A DNA stretch of 64,000 bases from Charina bottae (taxonomy: Eukaryota > Chordata > Lepidosauria > Squamata > Charinaidae): NCBI GenBank assembly GCA_023362775.1, contig JALMGJ010000002.1, positions 109,361,981-109,425,980 of the forward strand. The letters are read 5' to 3'. Positions 1-10,024 of this stretch are shown here, piece after piece. A model generated the notes under the pieces. It ran no database searches, was not told where the DNA came from, and worked only from the letters and a program-made list of their open reading frames with translations. A program made the translations under genes and the position numbers. Positions within the stretch are counted from its first letter, which is position 1, and every line of letters starts with the position of its first letter.

Positions 1-781
1 AACTCCAGCCTTGGATTCCTCAAGTCCAGCACGTCGCATGATGTGTTCTGCGTACAGGTTGAATAGGTAGTGTGAGAGTATACAGCCCTGCTGTACTCCT
101 TTCCCAATCTTAAACCAGTCTGTTGTTCCATGGTCTGTTCTCACGTTTGCTACTTGATCATTATACAGATTCCTCAGGAGGCAGACAAGATGACTTGGTA
201 TCCCCATACCACCAAGAACTTGCCACAGTTTGTTATGATCCACACAGTCAAAGGCTTTAGAATTGTCAATAAAACAAAAATAGATGTTTTTCTGAAACTC
301 CCTGGCTTTCTCCATTATCCAGCGGATATTGGCAATTTGGTCTCTAGTTCCTCTGCCTTTTCTAAACCCAGCTTGTACTTCTGGCAATTCTCGCTCCATG
401 AATTGCTGGAGTCTACCTTGCAAGATCTTGAGCATTACCTTACTGGCATGTGAAATAAGTGCCACTGTTCGATAGTTTGAACATTCTTTAGTGTTTCCTT
501 TTTTTTGTATGGGGATATAAGTTGATTTTTTCCATTCTTCTGTTTTCCAAATTTGCTGACATATGGCATGCATCACCTTGACAGCATCATCTTACAAGAT
601 TTTAAACAGTTCAGCTGGGATACCGTCGTCTCCTGCTGCCTTGTTATTAGCAATGCTTCTTAAGGCCCATTCAACCTCACTCTTCAGGATGTCTGGCTCT
701 AACTCACTGACCACACCGTCAAAGCTATCCCCGATATTATTATCCTTCCTGTACAGATCTTCCGTATATTCTTGCCACAGT
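1..781 (-). mobile_element. BovB (RTE) LINE fragment, RT region
   Basis: The reverse complement follows the full BovB copy at about 62,290-63,080 with few differences, so this is the reverse transcriptase finger and palm region of a BovB LINE. It runs off the left edge of the window and stops at about 780, where the full copy continues into the linker before the RT. At 34-36 this copy has a CGA arginine codon where the full-length copy has a TGA stop, which shows that stop is a mutation. Several frame breaks exist, so no product is expected. Confidence 0.9.
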
Positions 782-789
782 AAGAATAA

Positions 790-1700
790 GTAGAAGTAGA
801 ATAAATAGAAGTAAGTCTTTGGCTTACTTCATGTCTAAATATTAAGGAGGACAGAGAATAATTAATCATCTCCCCATTACTATTTTTGTATTTAATTTGA
901 AAGACTTAACTTTTTCCTACACGTTGAATCTACCATTTTGAGTTTTCATTTTTCTCTTCACTTTTTGTAGCTGCTGGTTAGCACATTTTTCTTTTGCCAA
1001 TTTCACTTAATAACTTTGCAAGCCTTGCATTAACCCATTATCTCCTATCTGCGTTAGTTAAGTATCCAGGGGGCGCCGTAATCTACTGCCTGAAATATGG
1101 ACGACCTTAAGGAAATCTTCTCAGAGCTTTGTTCTGGGCTTCGTTGTGATTTTAAACAGATTCCTCATGACACCCGCCAAGCCATTCTGAAAGATATTCG
1201 GGATATTGCAGAAAATATCAGTGCTAAAATGTGTCAACTGGCTGAAGACATTCTAGGGGGAGAGGAAGAAGAGGGGGATTTTTTTTTTCCTGACAGTGAG
1301 AATGGACTTTCTGAAGAAAAGCCAGGTGACGAACACACTTCACACAAGTGAAGAAGGAGTTAAAATTTGACTTGCAAGATAGTGACAAGGCTGTTTTTCT
1401 GAAGGATAGTTTTGGGAACAAATCTATGTTATGTGGGAGGTTTTCTACTGAGGAGTTTGATTTATTAAGGGGGGCAGTAGGGATGATTAATTTTTTTATG
1501 AAAAGTGCCTTATGCGTAACATGGAGACAAGTAAATGTTTTGGTATACTTTGATGTGGGATAAGAAATTAAGAATATGTATTTGGATTGATATTAAGGCT
1601 TGTATGATTCCATTTTTCTTTAATGATTTAAAGTTTGTTTGATCTTTTAAGATTTATAAGATATAAGAATAAGTGTTTGGATTTAGGTTTAATAGGGTTA
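790..1700 (+). mobile_element. Small-protein repeat, copy 1 (possibly L1-derived)
   Basis: About 900 bases here are homologous, in inverted orientation, to 40,965-41,890. The shared part includes an AT-rich leader, a short ORF, and an AT-rich trailer ending near a conserved GGGTTAAGATT. Two copies at unrelated sites on opposite strands show that this is a dispersed repeat. The N-terminal coding part recalls the coiled-coil start of squamate L1 ORF1, but the downstream half is not a part of L1 I recognise. It could be a non-autonomous L1 derivative. Confidence 0.6.
1097..1563 (+). pseudogene. Small coiled-coil-like protein, frameshifted
   Basis: An ATG at 1097 opens an 84-residue frame that begins MDDLKEIFSELCSGLRCDFK. 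The reading then shifts frame near 1,345 and continues from about 1,348 to 1,563, ending in LVYFDVG. The uninterrupted relative at 41,133-41,603 is 156 residues and has the same start and the same C-terminus. The first 60 residues are heptad-like and charged (DIRDIAENIS), then comes an acidic stretch of E and D. The homopolymer of T at about 1,280-1,288 and the region near 1,345 are the likely sites of indels. Function is unknown. Confidence 0.55.
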
Positions 1701-1745
1701 AGATTCTCCAGCAAAGGAGATTGTTACCTTGTCATGGTGTCTTTT
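1697..1745 (+). mobile_element. BovB 5' end scrap
   Basis: The sequence from CTCCAGCAAAGGAGAT to TTACCTTGTCATGGTG closely follows the first 40 bases of the full-length BovB at 60,671. It abuts the end of the small-protein repeat. It is short, so this is a tentative call. Confidence 0.4.
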
Positions 1746-2235
1746 GCTTGTCAATATTGCTCCAGCCTCAGAAACAGTTAGGTATTCCATACCATTGTAA
1801 CATTATTCCTCAATTATTATTCCTCCTCCTCCATCTCAGTTTTAGATATTATTAGAGAGGGGTGTCAATTCAGTTGAGGATCACTTTAAATTAATATTGC
1901 AGACTGCAATGGATTCATAAGTAGTGCAAGATGAGGCTAGAGGAGGAAGCCAGAAAGCAATGGGCAAGCAGGCAGGCTTGATTCATAGCTGATGTTTTAT
2001 TTCTGCATGTTATTTATTTATTTATGTTGCTTGCATGCCACCAATATCCACTGTCTCCATGTGGTTAATTATATAAATGTATTAATATCCCATGAAATAC
2101 ACATAAAAATCAAACAATCAGAAATAAGCACCAGCAAATACAGATACTACATGCCAGTAACCCCAGTCAAAGAGCACCATCCTCCTCTGCAAGACAGAAC
2201 AGGCAAGTCTTCAAAGCTTTCCTAAAGCCTAGGAG
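1746..2235. other. Unassigned AT-rich stretch
   Basis: No gene or known repeat is recognised. It contains a TATTTATTTATTTATG run at about 2,008-2,024 and no long open frame on either strand. Confidence 0.5.
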
Positions 2236-2945
2236 GAATGTGCCCCTTCATGGATCACTGCCTTGTCGTGGCGAAGGGGCTTGCGTAACTCAATGAAGTC
2301 AGGTCAAGACGGACAGGTCATGACGGAGAGTTCTGACAAAACGTGGTCCACTGGAGGAGGAAATGGCAAACCACTCCAGTATCCTTGCCAAGGAAACCCA
2401 TGGACAGTATCAAAAGGCTAAAAGATATGACACCGGAAGATGAGCCCCTCAGGTTGGAAGGTGTCCAAAATGCTACTGGGGAAGAGCGGAGGGCAATTCC
2501 GAGTAGCTCCAGAAAGAGTGAAGCGGCTGGGCCAAAACCGAAAGGACGCTCAGTTGTGGATGTGTCTGGAAGTGGAAGGAAAGTCCGATGCTGTAAAGAA
2601 CAATATTGCATAGGAACCTGGAATGTAAGATCTATGAATCAAGGTAAGCTGGATGTGGTCAAACATGAGATGACAAGATTGAACATCGACATCTTGGGAA
2701 TCAGTGAAGTAAAATGGACAGGAATGGGCAAATTTAATTCAGGAGACCATTATATATACTACTGTGGGCAAGAATCCCTTAGAAGAAATGGAGTAGCTCT
2801 CATAGTCAATAAAAGAGTGGGAAAGGCAGTACTGGGGTACAACCTCAAAAACGACAGAATGCTTTCAGTTCGAATCCAAGGCAAACCATTCAACATCACA
2901 GTAATCCAAGTCTATCCCCAACCACTGATGCCGAAGAAGGATGGA
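2236..2945 (+). mobile_element. BovB 5' half, 3'-truncated
   Basis: It begins with a BovB-type 5' end (CTTGTCGTGGCGAAGGGGC) and follows the full copy from its 5' UTR into the endonuclease domain. It stops abruptly at about 2,941, where an old minus-strand L2 begins. LINEs normally lose their 5' end, so loss of the 3' part indicates a later deletion or recombination. It differs from the copy at 60.7 kb in the leader, which suggests another BovB subfamily. Confidence 0.85.
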
Positions 2946-2954
2946 TGTGGCTGA
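2343..2954 (+). pseudogene. BovB endonuclease N-terminal fragment
   Basis: A 203-residue frame carries the start of the apurinic-type endonuclease: IGTWNVRSMNQGKLDVV with the asparagine of the active site, then ISEVKWTGMG with the acidic residue, and YYCGQE. It ends just after the equivalent of the full copy's residue 180, before the GDWN and SDH motifs, because the element is truncated. About 28 residues longer N-terminal reading exists than in the 60.8 kb copy, and the true start is uncertain. No enzyme activity is possible. Confidence 0.8.
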
Positions 2955-3830
2955 TCAAATTCCCACTGGAGGGAGTTCCAAAGAGTGGGGGCAGCCACCA
3001 AGAAAGCCCACCTCCAAGGCCCTGTCAGATGACAATCTCGTAGGGTCAGGATGTGAAGGCGGGATCCTGTTGATCTGGTTAGACAGCAGATGAATACAAG
3101 AGAAGATGGTCCCTCAGATAACCAGGCCCAGATCTATTTAGGGCTTTACGTAGTTGGCACCTGGAAGCTTACTGTTAAACAATGCATCTCCCACAACAAT
3201 GGGGTCACCCAAGTATATCGAGATACCCAACACTGCCTAGCCACCACATTCTGCTCCAGCTGTAGCTTCTATATATTCTTCAAGGGCAACCCCATGTACA
3301 GTATGTTACAGTAGTCCAAACAGGAGGTGATTAGGGCCTGAGCAGGCCATTCTGATCCAGAAAAGGTCACAATTGGCACACATGATGTAACTGTGCAATA
3401 GCCCTCCTAGCTACAACCACCACCTGCTCCTTAAGCAGGAACTGCAAATCTAGGAGAACTCCCAAATTACAGAACACCTCTGAGTGGGGAGTACAACCCT
3501 ACTCCGAATCAATGATGGGATTTGCCTAGAAGTATTTGGGCCACAGATCCAAGGCTATTCAGTCTTGGAGGGATTCAGTTGAAGTCTGTTCCTTGACAGG
3601 CACTGGGTTAGCACTTCTGCTGCATCACCTCTTTGGCCCAGGGGCCACAAGTATTATAAGGTATCAGCAGAATTCTGAAGTAGAATACCGAACCCTTTCC
3701 AATGGATGACCTCTCCTAGTGGCTTTGTATAGATGTTAAGAAGGAGTGGAGAGAGGAGGGAGCCTGAGGCATTCCACAAAGTAGGCAGTTACAGTATAGG
3801 TGAGTACCTAAGTGGGTTGTAGCTGCTCAG
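2950..3830 (-). mobile_element. Old L2-clade LINE fragment
   Basis: Read on the minus strand, this follows the young L2 copies through the RT C-terminal half. Landmarks on the plus strand are GGGCTTTACGTAGTTGGCACC (compare 12,268), CTTCAAGGGCAACCCCATGTA (compare 12,430), CCACCTGCTCCTTAAGCAGG (compare 12,581) and CTAGTGGCTTTGTATAGATG (compare 12,896). Many substitutions and indels show that it is much older than the copies at 12, 18 and 54 kb. No open frame survives. Confidence 0.8.
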
Positions 3831-4230
3831 CTCCAGGCTCTTTTGGATGAAACTGATTTTCTAGATCCATTTCAATCCAGTTTCAGACCTGTAGAGAGGT
3901 GGGTCTCTATAAAAGAGAGAGCCTTTTCTATGGTGGCATCCCATTTTATGGAATCCCCTCCCCAGTAAGGATTGACTGGTGCCCACATTAGCATCATTTT
4001 GGTGAAGACCTTTCTATTTTCCTAGGCTTTTAAATTTACTTTTAATTGTATTTTCACTCTTACTATTTTAGATTTTATATGATCGCCTTGCTGCTACCTA
4101 ATTGCATGGGAATTTATTTTGCATTTTATTTGATTTTATTGTATATGTTTTTATTTGAATTGCATTTTAGTGTATTTTATTATAAACTGCCCAGAAAGCT
4201 TTGGCTATTGGGTAGCTTAAAAATTCAAAT
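3831..4230 (+). mobile_element. Old L2-clade fragment with 3' end
   Basis: Translation around 3,835-3,900 gives the L2 RT peptide LLDETDFLDPFQSSFRP, in the plus direction. The C-terminal region and a 3' end follow (TATAAACTGCCCAGAAAGC, 4,180-4,200), leading straight into a simple-repeat tail. It lies tail-out against the minus-strand L2 at 2,950-3,830. Confidence 0.7.
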
Positions 4231-4310
4231 GGATAGGATAGGATAGGATAGGATAGGATAGGATAGGATAGGATAGGATAGGATAGGATAGGATAGGATA
4301 GGATAGGATA
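4231..4310 (+). repeat. (GGATA)16 pentanucleotide array
   Basis: Sixteen uninterrupted copies of GGATA, 80 bp. It directly follows an L2 3' end, so it probably grew from the 3' tail of that LINE. Perfect repetition suggests that it is length-polymorphic. Confidence 0.97.
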
Positions 4311-4489
4311 AAAAGTAGAGGTTTCCAGGTAAATTCCTCCTTTCCCACCACTGAGTGAAAGCAATCCTTCAGATGACACTTGTCATCTTAACAATACGTG
4401 ATTCATGGTGATATTTGCCCACATGAGTTCCTCAAGGTTATGTGCACATAGGAGCAAATGATTGAACAGGAACCCAGAAACTGAGTGAG

Positions 4490-4790
4490 GTTCTCACTCA
4501 AGTGAAGCATGGCCTCATCACTTCTTGTTTAGACTACTGCAATGCCTTTACATGAGGCTGTTTTTCAAAAACTCTTTGAAACTTCCATTAATGTAGAAGT
4601 GAATGTCCCAATTAATGGTTGGTATACACTGACATGAGCATTGACACTTGTGCTCCAGGCCTTGCACTGGCTTCCTGTTGGCTTCTCAGTGCAGTTTAAA
4701 ATGGTGTTCTTCACTTTAAAGCTCTACATGGCTTGACTTTGAGGTATCTCCAGGAATGTCTTTTCCAACCAGTCTTGTTCCTTGTTTATT
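4490..4790 (+). mobile_element. Old L2-clade fragment, RT C-terminus
   Basis: The plus strand has the L2 C-terminal signatures: TAGACTACTGCAATGCC, encoding the DYCNA motif, and GCACTGGCTTCCTGTTGGC, encoding LHWLPVG, followed by TTTAAAGCTCTACATGGC for the FKALHG motif. It has several indels, so no frame is kept. Confidence 0.75.
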
Positions 4791-4865
4791 CGTTCAGTTG
4801 CTTCCGACTCTTCGTGACTTCATGGACCAGCCCATGCCAGAGCTTCCTGTCTTGACCCACCCAAT
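4786..4865 (-). mobile_element. BovB 3' end, short
   Basis: The plus strand reads CGACTCTTCGTGACTTCATG and CCAGAGCTTCCTGTC, which is the reverse complement of the last 80 bases of the BovB at 63,800-63,885. It appears to have inserted in the old L2 sequence around it. Confidence 0.8.
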
Positions 4866-5215
4866 GTATAAGTACTGGGAGAATCAGCAGGCAGATTTCC
4901 ACTTTCACAAGTAAGATGTATAGAGACTTGAGGGCACTGCTTCTCCTTGGAATGCTGACATTCAGACAGCCCCCACCATATTACATTTCCATAAACTATT
5001 CTTTAGGAGAACTTTTGAGTTGTGATATATCACCACCTATTTATTGGTATTTAATTTTGGATTTGTTACTGTAGATGTCTTTAATGTATTTTGTTGCATT
5101 TGTATTTTTCTATTATCATAAATTTCTTTTTGTTCCATGGATGTTTTCATGTATCAGATGAAGTTTAAGCCAACAAGAGTCTTGAGTGTGGTGGGTTGAA
5201 ATCTAATAAATAAAT
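4866..5215 (+). mobile_element. Probable L2 3' end remnant
   Basis: It continues the plus-strand L2 after the BovB insertion and ends in GAAATCTAATAAATAAATCATTCATTCA, an L2-like tail. The similarity is weak, so this is an inference from position and the tail. Confidence 0.4.
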
Positions 5216-5929
5216 CATTCATTCAGTAAGAAATGAAGCTGCTAGCTTTGCCCAAAGCAGTATCCACATTAGGGAGAGGTTAATCAAAACTTCAGCATTT
5301 GATGACAATTGCATTGAAAGTGCAGAGCATTTAATATAATATGTCAAGATTAATTACTCTCTGCTGCTAAAAGTAAGTTGTATGACAAATTATTTGTTCT
5401 GCCTATTCATCCATTCTTTATTTGCCCTTTTTCTTTCCCTAGACAATATACAAAGCATACACAAGAAGAGTCATAGTGCTGTGTGGAATAATTTGCATTG
5501 ATCACAGCTAATGTGTAAATTATTCACCAAAACTGTATTTGTTCCTTTAAAAACTATATACTTGTAAAATGACTACACTAATGGGGGGGGGGGTTAATGG
5601 AATAGGGTGGAAACACCCTATTAGGTTTGGATAAATCCAAAATCCAAATAATATTTTCCACTGAAAAGAAGTTGTTAGAAAAAGGCAGCATGTGATGGTG
5701 GCTTTTATTACTTTTTTTTTTTTTTTTTTTGCAAAAGAACCTCAGAAGTATAAATATGGATTATTTAGACTGGAAGCAATGTTTGCTGAAACGAGAAAAT
5801 AGATGAATTATCTTTGGAACACCATCCAATACCAGAGCATAGTTCACTTGTATGAACCCCATTCAAAAAGAGGGAAATTACCAGCACTGTGATTGCTGTA
5901 CAAACAGCACAGTGGCTGTGGTAATATTT
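5216..5929. other. Unassigned, with poly-G and poly-T runs
   Basis: There is no recognisable gene. A run of G lies at about 5,583-5,593 and a run of 22 T at about 5,710-5,731. The rest is AT-rich unique-looking sequence. Confidence 0.5.
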
Positions 5930-6150
5930 GAGAGCTAGTGTAGTGTAGTGGTTACAGTGTGGGCTGGCACTGGAAGGACTCAAACTCAAGTCCACCATCA
6001 GCCATGGTAACTCACTAGGTGACTTTGGGCCAGTTCCTTTTTTTCAGCCCAACATATCTCATGGGGTTTGGGGATAAAATGAAAGGAGATCTCTCATTGA
6101 ATCTCCCTTGAACTATTGGTGGAAAGGTGGAATGTAAATCAATCAGGCAG
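5930..6150 (+). mobile_element. Sauria-type tRNA-derived SINE
   Basis: It starts GAGCTAGTGTAGTGTAGTGG (Pol III A-box region). It then has a B-box-like ACTCAAACTCAAGTCC, the family signature GGTGACTTTGGGCCAGT, and a 3' end GGTGGAATGTAAATCAATCA. It is diverged, with no clear target-site duplication. Confidence 0.8.
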
Positions 6151-6600
6151 GCTTTCCCCAGCAGGACTTCTCACAATAGCAGAAACTGCTGCAGAACTTT
6201 GTACCAGGGTAGATATAAACCCACACCCAGGCTGGGTTTGCGTAACATGTCAGGCTTGCTAGTGCTTGGCTAGCTTGGGGCTCAGTGTGTTGTGTAGATC
6301 AAGACGCTGTGGTTGGTTTATAGCTAAGTGTACCATGGTTCAATTAAACAATGACTAGTTTGTTTTGGACATGCCAGCCACATATTTGTAGGAATGGACA
6401 AAGTTTCAGTGACGCATAGGGAGAAAACTCTAGGCCTGAGTTCATTCCATGAATAGAGATGAAATGCAATAGAGATGAAATGCAATAATAATCCTTTGAT
6501 TCTTTTTCCAATTATGCAATATAAATAGAGAAAAAAGTGATTGTCCAGCACTCTTATACTGATATAAGCTTCACTTTAGATAAAGGCTAGATTTGGGAAA
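6151..6600. other. Unassigned stretch
   Basis: No gene or known repeat was recognised. A short tandem duplication of GAGATGAAATGCAATA lies at about 6,457-6,488. Confidence 0.5.
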
Positions 6601-6705
6601 TGGCGTAACTCAGAGGTAGAGGTCATGTTTTTCATGCAAAAGGTCCCAGGTTCAATCTTTATCATCCTGAAGTAGGGCTGACAAACCCTGGAGTTGGGCA
6701 ATAAA
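6601..6705 (+). mobile_element. tRNA-derived SINE head
   Basis: The A-box-like GTAACTCAGAGGTAGAGG and the B-box-like GGTCCCAGGTTCAATC are spaced as in a tRNA. The acceptor stem does not pair, so it is a SINE rather than a tRNA gene. It is a different head from the Sauria-type SINEs in this window. Confidence 0.65.
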
Positions 6706-6864
6706 GTGGGTAGTACATTGCTAGCGTTATTCTCCTGTCTCACATACCCAAGAATCTATACGGAATCACAAATCTGGCAGGCAGCTGAATAGGGTACCTA
6801 TCCAGAAATTCAAATTACTTGAGACCAAATTATTAGTAGACTTACGTATCTCCCCATTTCATCC

Positions 6865-6990
6865 AACCCAGTCTCAGTGACAGAGACCAGATTGGCATGC
6901 TCTTCGAGGATAAGGACAAAGATGTTATATGATTTCCTGTTCATTGACCTGGGATTCACTAATAGCACCTACAGACTTGGAGAACTGCAG
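6865..6990 (-). mobile_element. Old L2 endonuclease fragment
   Basis: Plus-strand CAGTCTCAGTGACAGAGACC and TTCATTGACCTGGGATTCA parallel 15,040-15,150, the start of the L2 endonuclease domain. The sequence is heavily diverged and only about 120 bases long. Confidence 0.45.
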
Positions 6991-8106
6991 CTAAGCCACC
7001 AGACTGACTGTGTCTAAGGAGTAAAACATATTGGAAATGAGCCAGATCAAGTTAAATAGCTCAAGTTTAAATTTAATTTCTTTAATTTAAGCATACATCT
7101 TTCATGCTATTTGCCCATATCTAATCTGAAGTGCAATTAACAGAAATGTAGCATAAGGAAGGCAATGAATTATCTTATGAACAGATTACTGTGAACTGCC
7201 ACTTGCTATATGATGCTGTGCCCTTGATATTACAAATAACTAAACAGTTCCATCAACTGGATACAAAAGGAGTGGTGATGTTTATTACAGAAAGGACAAG
7301 AACACTTCACTAATTTTTACTTCATTGCACCCATTTCCCAAAAAACAAACAAGCAAAGGTGAAAGTGAACTGATTATATCTGTTGAATAGCAAAATGAAA
7401 TGTTGCCATCACTTCAAATGTTCAAGTATGAAAAAGAAAATGGGAATCTTGATCAGCAGCCCAATTGCATGTTCCATCTATGAATTTCAAGATTAATACC
7501 TATCAAGATTTTGGTCCCAGCTAATAGATAAATCTGTAGTTTATTTTCAACTGTTGACATTTTTGTACTGTATTTTTATTATCACTTTTTATCTGTGTTG
7601 CTAACTGCTTTGTGTATGCAGATAAATATGTAGGAGAGAAATAAATTACATATGATTTAGTATGGCTGAAAACTATAATTTTTGCCAGTTTATCCTGAAT
7701 TACATTTCAGAGAAATACACACACAGACACACGGCTGGGATGTGAACAGAATACTCTATCTCAGAAACTAAGAAATTATGTTTTTGCAACAGAGAAAACC
7801 AAATCCAGTGATATCAGTGCAAATAAAGTAAACACGTTACTTCAGTCTAGGTATATGGACTTCTTCTCAAAGAAGAATTTGCATGTAAAGAAGAATTAAC
7901 ACTGTCACATTATAAATGTTTATATTTACTTCTTTTGGATTCTGACTTGGTTTTGTAGTTCTGTGTTTCAAAGAAGAACTGAAAATGCTGACATATGTTT
8001 TTGTTCCAGAAGAAATTTCATGAGAATTCTTGTTTGCTTTAATATTTGTTTATACTAAAACATAAATAATGTTGAAGTGAGGAGCATAACAGCAGTTGTG
8101 CAAAAG

Positions 8107-8110
<4 letters not shown>
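6991..8110. other. Unassigned unique-looking sequence
   Basis: No gene, RNA or recognisable mobile element was found. It is AT-rich with stops in all frames. Confidence 0.5.

Positions 8111-8142
<32 letters not shown>
8111..8142. repeat. (AC)16 microsatellite
   Basis: An uninterrupted dinucleotide run of about 32 bp. Confidence 0.97.
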
Positions 8143-8144
<2 letters not shown>

Positions 8145-9250
8145 TTTTATTAAAAAATACTTAGTATTTTGTTTGTTTATTTTTGAATGCACAATCATTT
8201 TCTCTGGTACTCCAAAGTCTAAAAATCCTGCTAGCATTCAGCTGGAAAACAACAACATCAGAATCTTCTGAATTTTCATGGAAAAGAATATAGGGAATCT
8301 GTGAAACTTTTTCATGACATCATGACATCTCATAACTTATTGTGATATTGCTTTCCTCTTCCTTGAGAGTCCTAGTTCATCATCCCTCCCAGCTGAAAAG
8401 ATAATATTGACTTACTTTTTAGTAATAGAGTAACAGGGCAGCATAAGTTCATTGCCGTAGAACGTTTATCCAACATATTTTTCCTTCCTCTCTCAGTATA
8501 ATTCTGAAGCATCCTAGAAATGTAATGTCTGAAAAAAGCCTTTGGATAAATCTGATATTACACTAAAAAATACCCAGCTTCCTCCAAAGGAAAACACTAC
8601 AATGTACTTCGCTAATTAGACATTTTATGATACTTATTTAAACCATATGAGATTAATACATTGTCAGTAGATCAGAACCACTCACCCTCCTCTGTCTTTT
8701 CACCTTCTTTGGCATTAATTTTTTCCCCATACAATTTACTTTGTTATGGTGCTGGTGGTGCTGGTTGATATTGTTGTTATGATCTTTTGAGCCACTCCTG
8801 ACTCCCACTGACTATATGGACAGTTCCTGGCACTTTTCTTGGCAAGATTTTCAGACGTAGTTTGCTGCTTTTTTACTGACTGCTTAATCTTTTTATTGGA
8901 GGCTAGCAAGCTGACTGTATTTCTAATGGAACAAGATATGAGTAGGTGTTGTTGACATCGGAGAAGATGGAAATGATCTGCTGACATGCTAGTCCTTGCT
9001 CAGCAAGCTTAACTGGCAGAAATTAGAAATCAAACCCTTTTATAAGCAGTTTTCTAGACAGATATACATTGTGAACTGCCAATCATCTGACAAAAGAGGC
9101 AGTGCTTGTTGATCAAGCACAAATTAAAAAGGATAGTTCTTTGAAAAGTAAAAAAAAGAGTAATCTCTTTACCTACTTCTGAGGTCTATTCAACTGTAAA
9201 GGAATGCTGGAGATGAAGTGGTTCTGGTAAAAACTTCATGATACTCAAAC
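8143..9250. other. Mostly unassigned; possible SINE body
   Basis: Around 8,745-8,900 the plus strand (GAGCCACTCCTGACTCCCAC, TTCTTGGCAAGATTTTCAGA, GTAGTTTGCTGC) resembles the body of the 5S-derived SINEs at 31.3 and 46.8 kb, in minus orientation and without its 5S head. The rest is unassigned. Confidence 0.4.
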
Positions 9251-9354
9251 TAGCTACTGCAATGTATTGTCGAAGGCTTTCACGGCCGGAGTTCAATGGC
9301 TGTTGTGGGTCTTCCGGGCTGTGTGGCCGTGTTCTGGAAGTTGTGGTTCCTAAC

Positions 9355-9386
9355 GTTTCGCCAGCATCTGTGGCCAGCATCTTCAG
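9355..9386 (-). ncRNA. Hammerhead-like core, left arm
   Basis: This is the exact mirror of the core in the right arm: on the minus strand CTGAAGA is 9,386-9,380 and GAAAC is 9,359-9,355. A transcript across the element on either strand would contain one copy in the sense orientation. Confidence 0.5.
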
Positions 9387-9413
9387 AGGGCAGGAGCACT
9401 GTGCTCCTGCCCT

Positions 9414-9445
9414 CTGAAGATGCTGGCCACAGATGCTGGCGAAAC
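9414..9445 (+). ncRNA. Hammerhead-like core, right arm
   Basis: CTGAAGA (9,414-9,420) is followed by a 20-base segment in which GCTGGC can pair with GCTGGC (including two G-U pairs) around a 7-base loop, as stem II, and then GAAAC (9,441-9,445). The sequence after it, GTTAGG, leaves only a minimal stem III. Such minimal forms are known from Penelope-like elements and are thought to work best as dimers. Self-cleavage is an inference. Confidence 0.5.
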
Positions 9446-9544
9446 GTTAGGAACCACAACTTCCAGAACACGGCCACACAGCCCGGAAGACCCACAACAG
9501 CCATAGCTACTGCAACTTTCCATTCCTGTGATCCAATTTTTGTA

Positions 9545-9605
9545 GGCCAACAGTTCAAGTTGTTGAACTGCAGCTCCCAGGATGCTTCACCATTAGTCAT
9601 ACTGC
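9545..9605. mobile_element. Possible MITE fragment
   Basis: TTGAACTGCAGCTCCCAGGA and a following GTCATACTGCTGGGTGG resemble the common amniote MITE motif built on AACTCCCAGAATTC. Similar pieces occur at 39.0, 52.85 and 59.15 kb. No terminal repeats are visible. Confidence 0.4.
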
Positions 9606-9708
9606 TGGGTGGGTTGGAAGTATAATTTGGCAATCTGGAGGGTGGCCCCAATTCTCTATCTCTCCTACTGCCATGGTAGGCCATGGTATCATCTCTACCA
9701 TTCATTCA

Positions 9709-9742
9709 TTCATTCATTCATTCATTCATTCATTCATTCATT
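9709..9742. repeat. (ATTC)n microsatellite
   Basis: About eight tandem copies of the tetranucleotide CATT, uninterrupted. Confidence 0.95.
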
Positions 9743-10024
9743 ATTTCTTTCTGGCTTCATGTGGTATGTGTTTTCAAGGTCATTGCTTAATGTTAAAGGC
9801 TGTCCCTGAAAATAACAAAGCAGCAACCTAATAGGTTCATAATTCTGATATTATCCTGTTGGATTAGTCTGTAAAAACTACCACAGAGTTCTATCAGCTG
9901 ATCATTCACTTCACACAAAGACAAATGGACAGGTCATGAATGTAGTAAGTTATGCCCTGTGCTCCCTAGAAATTCGTGTTTAGGTACTCTATTTGGGCAT
10001 ACTACATCTCTCTCCTTACTTACT

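Larger units (their letters stand above)
9263..9503. mobile_element. Palindromic Penelope-like terminal repeat
   Basis: Two perfect 103-104-base arms (9,296-9,399 and 9,401-9,504) are reverse complements around a single base at 9,400. The left arm has a further 33-base extension (9,263-9,295). The 12-base sequence TAGCTACTGCAA stands at 9,251-9,262 and again at 9,504-9,515, so the whole unit arrived as one insertion with a TSD. Each arm carries CTGAAGA and GAAACG at hammerhead spacing. The same core occurs in the Penelope fragment at 33.9 kb, which is why I place this with Penelope-like elements, whose terminal repeats are known to hold hammerhead motifs. No coding sequence is present, so it is non-autonomous. 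Confidence 0.75.

Noticed and set aside
4231..4310. CRISPR-like or satellite array
   Set aside because: A pure 5-bp repeat without spacers, at the tail of an L2; it is a microsatellite.
9280..9705. 141-residue and 109-residue frames around the palindrome
   Set aside because: Both arise because the palindrome reads open on both strands; the peptide is mirrored between them and has no domain.
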